In this document: positions 1 through 6,183 of the stretch, piece after piece | Layout of the letters: each line of letters begins with the position of its first letter | Numbering within the stretch: the stretch's first letter is position 1 | Assembly: GCA_001787465.1 (NCBI GenBank) | Contig: MFXJ01000043.1 | Span: forward strand, 9,297 to 16,213 | Direction of reading: 5' to 3' | From: Candidatus Peregrinibacteria bacterium RIFOXYB2_FULL_32_7 | GTDB lineage: Bacteria > Patescibacteriota > Gracilibacteria > UBA1369 > GWF2-33-10 | Length of the DNA: 6,917 bases | Translations under genes and position numbers: made by a program | The notes under the pieces: model-generated | Databases searched by the model: none | Told to the model about the DNA's origin: nothing | What the model saw: only the letters and a program-made list of their open reading frames with translations

Positions 1-574
1 GTGTGTTTGGTCTGTTATTTCCTTGAGCTAATTCGTAATATTCATCGAAACTTATTGGATATATTATCCTTGTTTCGTAGTCGTTACCATGTACATAACC
101 AGCAATGGTAGAAAAATATTGTTTTAATATCATAAGAAATGTTTCCCTATCTTCTAAGACTAGTTTAATAAGCTTTTCAAAAGCTTTTGAAGCTTTTTCA
201 TCTGGCGTTTCAATGAAATTCTGTATTGCTTGAGTGATTGTTTGAGTATTAATCCCCTTTGTTTCAGTTGTTTTTAAAGCATCAAAATGTCGATCTATAA
301 AAAACATGCGATTTCCTATTGCTTGTAGAAATTTTTGACGTAAAGCAAGCGCAATAAAAGCAATTATTTCACCATGAGGATGAACTATGTATAAATCATA
401 TAATTGGACTCGAACATCATGTGTAATGAGTTCTTGATGACCATCTAATTGATAAACACTCCCATCAATTCTTATTAACATTGGGGTTTCGTTTATTACT
501 GCTGTTGATAATTTTCGGTAATCTAATAGAGTTAGTTCATTAGAATTAGAATTGAGTTTTAGTATTTCTTTCAT
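1..574 (-). CDS. UPF0489-like protein of unknown function, 3' end beyond the window
   Basis: This is an open frame of 191 codons from ATG at 574-572 that reads off the left edge without a stop, so the C-terminus is missing. The start is well fixed: an in-frame TGA lies nine codons upstream (601-599) with no alternative start between. No signal peptide or membrane segment is visible, so the protein is probably cytoplasmic. Residues 62-78 have a hydrophobic pattern with H67, E69, F73 and I74. Residues 88-100 contain D94-R-H96-F-D98. This pairing (HxE followed by DxHxD about 27 residues later) matches my recollection of the UPF0489 family, where the human member C5orf22 has an HQE motif and an FDSHPD motif. 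DxHxD also resembles metal ligands of the arginase/deacetylase fold, so metal binding is possible but unproven. The rest (residues 110-191) is helical and unrecognised. The family call is moderate. No function is assigned. Confidence 0.75.
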   Translation of the reverse strand, partial: MKEILKLNSNSNELTLLDYRKLSTAVINETPMLIRIDGSVYQLDGHQELITHDVRVQLYDLYIVHPHGEIIAFIALALRQKFLQAIGNRMFFIDRHFDALKTTETKGINTQTITQAIQNFIETPDEKASKAFEKLIKLVLEDRETFLMILKQYFSTIAGYVHGNDYETRIIYPISFDEYYELAQGNNRPNT

Positions 575-600
575 AAATAAATTCTTTTTTGATAGCGTTC

Positions 601-629
601 AAAATACTATGTTTTTACATATTAGTCAA
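601..629 (-). promoter_or_regulatory. Predicted sigma70-type promoter for the minus-strand gene
   Basis: Read on the minus strand, TTGACT (629-624) is followed by a 17-bp spacer and TATTTT (606-601). These match the -35 consensus at five of six positions and the -10 consensus at four of six, with ideal spacing. Transcription would begin near 594, giving a leader of about 20 nt before ATG 574. The leader has only a weak purine run (AAAAAAG) and no clear Shine-Dalgarno sequence. The region is AT-rich, which raises the chance of false -10 hits, but the -35 and the exact spacing make this the best promoter candidate in the window. Confidence 0.5.
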
Positions 630-718
630 TAAAAAAATAAATCCCTTTCCATAACTTATAACAAAAATCGCTAAAATATGATAAAATATTTAGATATATT
701 AAATTGTCTAAAAAATTC

Positions 719-724
719 TATAAT
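719..724 (+). promoter_or_regulatory. Possible -10 box for the PKD gene
   Basis: This is an exact TATAAT in the leader of the large plus-strand gene. The sequence 16-18 bp upstream (around 695-702) is all A/T and does not resemble TTGACA, and there is no TG extension. If real, it would give a leader of about 125 nt. A match like this is expected by chance in such AT-rich DNA, so the call is weak. Confidence 0.25.
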
Positions 725-854
725 TAATGAATTTTGAATTCGTTAATAAGTTTAAAATTTTTTAGTTACAATTTGTATATCATGGAGGTTGTAAGAATAA
801 TTTTTTGGAAAAAATAATAATATTAACAATCCAGTATCTTAATTAATTTAAATC

Positions 855-3800
855 ATGCCAAAAATAAAAAATAAAATTTTCTTAGGAATCCTTTTCTTTT
901 GTTTTCTTTATCCTAATTTTGTTTTTGCTGAAGATGTTGTTTTTGATGATAAACCTTGTTCAGCTTATATTGATTGGCTTGATCCTGTTTGTACGGAGGA
1001 TTATGTAAAAGGTGTTTATGGTAAAGATGTTAGTTGTAAAACTAGCAGTGATGATAATAGCGCTAATTCTTATTTTTGTTATTGTGTAAATTTTTCTCAG
1101 GTTTGGCATGATCTTTATGATTGTGATGCGTTTTTGTATGGACAGGATGAATTTATTAGTTTTACTCAATTTGAAGGTGAGTTAGATAATTTGCAAGCTG
1201 ATGATTATGATAGTGCTTTAACTAGAACTGATAATGCTAGAGATTATGTTAGTAATGTGATTAATTTTGCCCTTACTTTTCTTGGGTTTGTAGCAGTTAT
1301 TGGAATTATTTATAGTGGCGCGCAATATTTATTAGCTGGAGATGATACGGGTAAGGCTGATAAAGGAAAGGAAGGTGTTAAATTGATAAGTATTGGTTTG
1401 ATTTTAATTATGAGTTCTTATGCGATTGTTAATACCATTATTCAGGCTCCAGGAGGGGAGGAGGGTGAAATTACTGGCGCCACTCAAAGCGAAGTAGAGA
1501 ATATTGATGGTTCCTCAGAATTTACTAATACTACTAAACAAGAAATAATAAATAATCTTAATGTGGTTTCTGACGATGCGGTTTCTGCTTATGGAGTTTA
1601 TATGAAAGTTGTTTTGGATTTGACAGATGATTTAAGTCAACTTTTTTTTGAGGATGAAGATGATATAAATGCTGGTATAAAAATGCTTGAATTTATTATG
1701 AAAAGCACTGATCAATATAGCCGAACATATAAAGCCGCTGATGATTTCAGAAAAGCTTTGAAAGAGCAGTTAGGATTTTTACCATCTTTGGAATTTGTTG
1801 AAAGAGTTTATGCGGTTGTTGGCGATATAGATACTGATGGAGTGCCTGATGTTATTGATAATTGCCCTACAATTTCAAATCCAGATCAGCTTGATACTGA
1901 TGGCGATTTGGTAGGAGATGCGTGTTCTGGCGAAAATACACCTCCTCCAGCTAATTTTGATGAACATGTTACAGCTTTGAAATCAGCAATAAATTTGGAT
2001 TATGTTGAAGCTATGGATAAAGTGATTGTTGAATATGGGACTATGAATGAATTATTTGCAGGTCTTGCGGAAGATAATGAAGTCCGAATTCTTTATGATA
2101 GTATTTTATCTTGTGTTGATAGCGTTTGTAGTAGCGGACTGCTTATTGATTTAAAAACTACTCCGACTGACGAGAATTTTAGGAAAACAGATGATTCTTT
2201 GAATAAATTAACTAATTTAGTAGGAAATCTTGAATTTGTTTCTATAAAATTAAATGCCAATACTCTTAAATGTAAAGCTCCATGCACGGTTAGTTTTGAT
2301 AGTCTTGGAACTGTTGATCCGTCAGGCATTAGTGTTGCTAATTATCAGCATAATTGGGATTTGGATGGAGATGGAATTTTTCATGAATCAGATGCATTTT
2401 CTGATACCGCTTGCAATGAACGTGGAGGAGATGAAAATGATACGGTCGATGGGGGAGAGGATGTGAATGGAGATAGTCTTGAAGATGCAAAATCCAATGT
2501 TGTTTGCACATATTTTGAATCAGGTACTTATATTGTAACTCTTCGTGTTGATAGTAATGAGCCTAGTAAATATGCGCCAGGTATGGCTCAGGCTAAGTTG
2601 TTGATTCAGGCTCCTGATAGTAAAATTAATTTAATTGCTTATCCTGGCGAAACTGCGTCAGAAGAAACTACATCCGTTATTTATGATTTGATAAATGAAC
2701 CGGCAGTAAAAAATTCAACAGTTGATTTCTCACCGCAAGAAGCTTCACTTGGTATTACTTTTGATGCTAGTGCTTCGCTTGGCAAGAGTGGAAAACCGGT
2801 TTCTGATTTTATTTTTAATTTTGAAGGAGCGCAGTCTGAAGTTTCAAGTCTGCAGGGTAAAGTGATTTATTATTTCCCAACTGATCAGTCGGGCGAAGTT
2901 ATTTTGGATAGTTATGATGTTAAAGTTACTTTAAGAGAAGGGGATATTGCTGATAGCTATCCTTTTAAAATAGTGATAAAAAATCCTGATGCGGAAACAG
3001 AAGTTAGTGAACCTTTAGAAAAAGTTGTTGGTGAAAAATGGTCTTTCGATGCTAGTAAATCTTCAGCGCAAGGTAAAATCACTGAATATTTATGGTCAGT
3101 TTCAAATGGCGGTGATGCGGTAGTTTCTGAAACTGAAAATGCTTCAAAGGTTTCATGGACACCATCGAAAGCTGGTAATTATATTGTAAGTTTGAAACTA
3201 ACCGCGGAAACAAGTAGCGGCATTGTCGTAGATACAACTAGCATGAGTATTGATGTTAGTGAAGTTCCTCCTAAGAGTTGTTTTAGCTATGAGGTAAAAA
3301 ATGAAAATGATCCGGCTACGGTATATTTGGATGGTAGTTGCAGTCAAAATGAAGATTTGGAAGATGAAAATTTGGAATATAAATGGGAAATTATGACTGA
3401 AAAAGATAATTATGTTTTGTCAGAATTAAATTTTGAATATGATTTAGATGGAGATGCGAATTTTTTAAATAATGAAAAGTTAATTGTTAGGTTTAAGAAA
3501 ATAGATGAATATAGAGTTGATTTGACAGTTAATAATAATCCTGAAAAACCTCAAACTGACGTAATGAGTTCTTTTATTAATATTGATAATATCTTAGATT
3601 TAAACGCTGAAGTTTATGTCTATCAGGGTGAAAAGTATATTAAAGGTAATGTTGCTAATATGGATAGTCCTGTTTTTGGATTTGATTTTGGTAGTGTTTA
3701 TGCGACAGAAAATTCGGCTCAAGAAAGTTATTTAGATATAAATATTAATTGTGATGGAGGTGAAGGTAAATTCGCATCTGTAGATGGTAAAACTTCGTGG

Positions 3801-6155
3801 AAATTAGATGGTAATGTTGATTATATTTGCAAATATGCTGAGTCTAATGTTTATGATTTTCAGGTTGAAGTAGCTGATGAAAGTTATAGAAATGGAAATG
3901 TGAAAAATTCTGTTCATAAAAAATTATATTTATCAGCGGCAGATCAGCCTTTCGCGATTATTAAAGTACAAGTTGATGGACAAGATGTGATTCCTGATGT
4001 TGATAATTATGTCATCGCTAATACGATTTCTAAATTTACCTTTGATGCCAGTGATTCAAGAAATTCTAATGGCGAGGGCGATGAAAATTTAACGTATAGT
4101 TGGAATCTCGGAAATGATTTGCCTCCGCAAACATCAGAAATTGTTAAAACAGTTTATGACGAACCATCGGTTGACTTCAAACCTTATATTGTTACTTTGA
4201 CAGTTACCGATAAAGGACAAAATTATGCTACCAGCGAGGCTAGTTTGAATGTTTTAATTGTTAAAGAATTACCGAAAATTAATAATTTTGTTATTGATTC
4301 TTTAATTAATGTTAATGACGGTGAAGATATTATTGCTCCAGTTCAGGTTAAATTAAGAGCCGCTGTCAATGATATTGACGGTGAAGTTGTTAGATATTTG
4401 TGGGGATATTTGGATGCTGATAATACCGCCAAAGGATATATTGATTCGCAAATAACTTTTGATCCTGAGACTATTTTTACTGTTAATAATAATGGAGATG
4501 CTGGAGATAGCAAAAATTATATTTTTACTTTGATAGTTACAGATAATGATAATAATATGACAGGTACGAAAAATAGCTCTTTGGAGGGGGCGAATTGTGA
4601 TGTCTCCGATATGTTTGCCAATACGAAAAAAGATTGTTCTGCGGCTGAGCCTGAACTTGAAGTCGTTAATGGTGAGAATGAGAATCCACAGGCTTCATTT
4701 ACAGTTGACAGAAACTCTATTTATGTTGGCGAACAGGTAAATTTTGATGCTGGCACTTCTTATGATAGCGACGGCAGTATTAAAGAATATATTTGGGATT
4801 TTGAAGGCGATGGATTTTATGATAACAAACCTGTTAGCACCAAAGCTATTTCTCATACTTTTGATACAGTTTCTAACGAAGGACTTAAAGTCAGGTTGAA
4901 GGTAAAAGATAATGACGGATCAACAGCAGTTTCGGAGCCTGTAGCTATTTATATTGATGCTTTGACTGATCCACCTGATGCCGCTTTTGTTATGGAAGCG
5001 GTTAATGGACTTGCGGCTACATTTACTAATACTTCTACTGTTGATGAAAGCGGAGAAGAATTAAAAATAACTGAATGCCAGTGGGATTTTGATGCTGATT
5101 TTGATGCTAATGGCAATGGAATAAAAGATGATGATAATCAGATGTTTGATGATGAAACCAAAGATTTATGTCAAGGAGGTATTTTTACGTATAAAATTCC
5201 TGAGACCTATCGAGTGGTTTTACGCGTGAAAGATAGTGTTGGCAGTCTTGATAAAGTTACTAATTTTGTAGAAATAAAGTCAGAAAAAGATTTACAGGCA
5301 TATTTAACAGCTTATGATAGCGATGGAAAAATTAAAAAAATAGAATCTGATGGAGCTTATCATATTAGTTCTGATGATCCGTATATTAATTTTGAAGTTT
5401 CCGCAGAAGGAGGTTTTGCTCCATATACATATATTTTAGATACAGATATTTTAAAAGATACAAACGGCAATGGAATTAATGATGATGATAATTATAATTC
5501 TATTGAGGTTAACGCTTTGAAAGAAGGCGAAAGCGATAAGATTAAAACTGAATTTGCTTATTTAACAGGTACTTATTTTACAGTTCAGTTATCCTTGCAA
5601 GATTCATCTGGTGAAAGTGTTGAAGTGAAGCAGAAAATCATCTTAGAAATTAATGAATTAGAAGTATTGGATGTTTTTTTGTTACCAAGCGATAGTTATG
5701 CAAATTTGCTTTATCAATCAGACGGAACAATTCATTTCACATCAAGCCCAGCCAATATTAAATTTAAGTTTAAAGCCATAGGTGGTCAGTTGCCTTATGA
5801 TTTTTGTTTTGATAAAAATATTTATTTTGATAGCGATGGTAATGGAGAAGAGGATGATGATTGTAATTTTTCTTATAATAATATTAATGATAATAATTTT
5901 CATGAAACAGCAGTAATGGATTTTTCTAAAGATTGGGGAAATATAGTGGTACAAATGAGTGTTACCGATGATAACCAAGATATAGATAAAATTACAATTC
6001 CGATTGTTTTTGATATTGATGAGGTGGGAATGAATATCAATGAAAATATTGGTTATGCAAGTATTTTAAATATGGCAAGTGGAAAATTGATTGTTGTTTT
6101 GGTAACAATTCTAGGATTTGGTATAATCGTTTACGTCTTTGACAGAAAAAAGTAA
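855..6155 (+). CDS. Giant membrane-tethered surface protein: pilin-like hairpin, TSP3 repeat and about eleven PKD-like modules
   Basis: The protein has 1766 residues. The ATG is fixed by an in-frame TAA at 849-851 and by the signal peptide that follows: a basic n-region (K3, K5, K7), a hydrophobic core 8-24 and a likely cut after A25 (VFA). Residues 26-134 are external, with six cysteines (35, 46, 61, 75, 77, 90). Helices at about 135-161 and 175-197 flank a lysine-rich loop (K167, K170, K172, K176), as in T4SS-pilin/VirB2-like hairpins common in Patescibacteria. Helical stretches at 198-322 and 358-459 flank a TSP3-type calcium repeat (324-357). PKD-like beta modules fill 460-1725; the clearest is 1278-1372, with FDA, a YDSDG turn and WDFEGDG at 1314-1320. 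A final helix (1745-1762) ends in DRKK. Positive-inside topology puts 198-1744 outside, held at both ends. It is very acidic and Asp-rich, which fits calcium binding. The likely role is adhesion or envelope structure; this is inferred. There is no LPXTG motif. The downstream gene follows after 28 bp. Confidence 0.93.
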   Translation: MPKIKNKIFLGILFFCFLYPNFVFAEDVVFDDKPCSAYIDWLDPVCTEDYVKGVYGKDVSCKTSSDDNSANSYFCYCVNFSQVWHDLYDCDAFLYGQDEFISFTQFEGELDNLQADDYDSALTRTDNARDYVSNVINFALTFLGFVAVIGIIYSGAQYLLAGDDTGKADKGKEGVKLISIGLILIMSSYAIVNTIIQAPGGEEGEITGATQSEVENIDGSSEFTNTTKQEIINNLNVVSDDAVSAYGVYMKVVLDLTDDLSQLFFEDEDDINAGIKMLEFIMKSTDQYSRTYKAADDFRKALKEQLGFLPSLEFVERVYAVVGDIDTDGVPDVIDNCPTISNPDQLDTDGDLVGDACSGENTPPPANFDEHVTALKSAINLDYVEAMDKVIVEYGTMNELFAGLAEDNEVRILYDSILSCVDSVCSSGLLIDLKTTPTDENFRKTDDSLNKLTNLVGNLEFVSIKLNANTLKCKAPCTVSFDSLGTVDPSGISVANYQHNWDLDGDGIFHESDAFSDTACNERGGDENDTVDGGEDVNGDSLEDAKSNVVCTYFESGTYIVTLRVDSNEPSKYAPGMAQAKLLIQAPDSKINLIAYPGETASEETTSVIYDLINEPAVKNSTVDFSPQEASLGITFDASASLGKSGKPVSDFIFNFEGAQSEVSSLQGKVIYYFPTDQSGEVILDSYDVKVTLREGDIADSYPFKIVIKNPDAETEVSEPLEKVVGEKWSFDASKSSAQGKITEYLWSVSNGGDAVVSETENASKVSWTPSKAGNYIVSLKLTAETSSGIVVDTTSMSIDVSEVPPKSCFSYEVKNENDPATVYLDGSCSQNEDLEDENLEYKWEIMTEKDNYVLSELNFEYDLDGDANFLNNEKLIVRFKKIDEYRVDLTVNNNPEKPQTDVMSSFINIDNILDLNAEVYVYQGEKYIKGNVANMDSPVFGFDFGSVYATENSAQESYLDININCDGGEGKFASVDGKTSWKLDGNVDYICKYAESNVYDFQVEVADESYRNGNVKNSVHKKLYLSAADQPFAIIKVQVDGQDVIPDVDNYVIANTISKFTFDASDSRNSNGEGDENLTYSWNLGNDLPPQTSEIVKTVYDEPSVDFKPYIVTLTVTDKGQNYATSEASLNVLIVKELPKINNFVIDSLINVNDGEDIIAPVQVKLRAAVNDIDGEVVRYLWGYLDADNTAKGYIDSQITFDPETIFTVNNNGDAGDSKNYIFTLIVTDNDNNMTGTKNSSLEGANCDVSDMFANTKKDCSAAEPELEVVNGENENPQASFTVDRNSIYVGEQVNFDAGTSYDSDGSIKEYIWDFEGDGFYDNKPVSTKAISHTFDTVSNEGLKVRLKVKDNDGSTAVSEPVAIYIDALTDPPDAAFVMEAVNGLAATFTNTSTVDESGEELKITECQWDFDADFDANGNGIKDDDNQMFDDETKDLCQGGIFTYKIPETYRVVLRVKDSVGSLDKVTNFVEIKSEKDLQAYLTAYDSDGKIKKIESDGAYHISSDDPYINFEVSAEGGFAPYTYILDTDILKDTNGNGINDDDNYNSIEVNALKEGESDKIKTEFAYLTGTYFTVQLSLQDSSGESVEVKQKIILEINELEVLDVFLLPSDSYANLLYQSDGTIHFTSSPANIKFKFKAIGGQLPYDFCFDKNIYFDSDGNGEEDDDCNFSYNNINDNNFHETAVMDFSKDWGNIVVQMSVTDDNQDIDKITIPIVFDIDEVGMNINENIGYASILNMASGKLIVVLVTILGFGIIVYVFDRKK
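1257..1445 (+). other. T4SS-pilin/VirB2-like two-helix hairpin (domain)
   Basis: This encodes residues 135-197 of the large protein. Two hydrophobic helices are separated by a short loop carrying G162, D163, D164 and several lysines. The first helix ends in a YSGAQYLLAG-type turn and the second contains SSYAIVNTII. Patescibacterial pilin-like proteins of the T4SS_pilin or TrbC/VirB2 type show the same order: helix, Y-x-G-x-x-x-x-x-A-G turn, charged lysine loop, glycine-bearing helix ending in S-x-Y-A-I. Normally such a protein is about 100 residues long. Here the hairpin is embedded in a 1766-residue protein. Confidence 0.65.
1824..1925 (+). other. Thrombospondin type 3 calcium-binding repeat (domain)
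   Basis: This encodes residues 324-357. It shows DIDTDGVPD, then DNCP (335-338), NPDQ (342-345), DTDGD (347-351) and GDAC (354-357). This is a full TSP3 consensus with both cysteines (C337, C357) and the aspartate ladders that bind calcium in this family. It sits alone between two predicted helical stretches, before the PKD-like array, and probably acts as a rigid calcium-dependent spacer. Confidence 0.85.
2232..6029 (+). repeat. Tandem array of about eleven PKD-like protein modules
   Basis: This encodes residues 460-1725. Approximate module limits are 460-586, 587-711, 712-804, 805-912, 913-1031, 1032-1139, 1140-1277, 1278-1372, 1373-1479, 1480-1603 and 1604-1725. Recurrent signatures are a strand with F-D-A-S (636-639, 731-734, 1063-1066), a central W (501, 1083, 1183, 1314) and a closing strand of the type Y-x-V-x-L-x-V-x-D. 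Module 913-1031 is degenerate and its assignment is by position. Modules 10 and 11 lack the WDFGDG core and instead have GGxxPY turns (1519-1524, 1643-1648), as seen in SprB-type repeats. The copies are diverged, so this is a protein-level and not a DNA-level repeat. Confidence 0.75.
5103..5867 (+). repeat. Three spaced GNG-DDD acidic loops, probable calcium sites
   Basis: A loop of the form D-x-[N/D]-G-N-G-x-x-D-D-D occurs at residues 1417, 1535 and 1659 (bases 5103-5138, 5457-5492 and 5829-5867), once in each of the last three modules. The spacing is 118 and 124 residues. The pattern of Asp/Asn with glycines resembles DxDxDG calcium loops. The 124-residue spacing equals that of the GGxxPY turns in modules 10 and 11, so these two modules are in exact register and look like a duplicated pair. 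Calcium binding is inferred. Confidence 0.6.
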
Positions 6156-6171
6156 AAATATATATATTTTT
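6154..6171. repeat. 18-bp A/T-only perfect palindrome at the gene junction
   Basis: The sequence AAAAATATATATATTTTT overlaps the stop codon of the large gene and fills most of the 28-bp spacer before the next start. It is self-complementary but contains no G or C, so a hairpin would be weak. It is not a convincing terminator, and the close spacing favours read-through into the next gene. Confidence 0.5.
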
Positions 6172-6183
6172 TAAAAAAAATTT

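Larger units (their letters stand above)
575..854. other. Divergent AT-rich intergenic region
   Basis: These 280 bp separate the divergent genes and contain no supportable gene or RNA. They hold the minus-strand promoter at 601-629, a perfect TATAAT at 719-724 facing the plus-strand gene, and a GGAGG at 784-788 with no useful start codon downstream. A and T runs dominate. I see no strong hairpin, long direct repeat or tRNA-like fold. Confidence 0.7.

Noticed and set aside
782..817. An 11-codon frame starting with ATG at 782
   Set aside because: It is too short to support as a gene, has no ribosome site in front of it (the GGAGG lies inside it), and AT-rich DNA gives such frames by chance.
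2254..2466. A 70-codon plus-strand frame inside the large gene
   Set aside because: It overlaps the first PKD-like module in another frame, has no recognisable protein pattern, and the main frame is strongly supported there.
6090..6155. LPXTG-type sorting signal at the C-terminus of the large protein
   Set aside because: The hydrophobic helix and basic tail have the right general shape, but no LPXTG-like motif precedes them. A plain membrane anchor is the safer call.
6154..6183. Intrinsic terminator between the two plus-strand genes
   Set aside because: The palindrome has no G or C pairs and the spacer is only 28 bp. A functional terminator is unlikely and co-transcription is the simpler reading.
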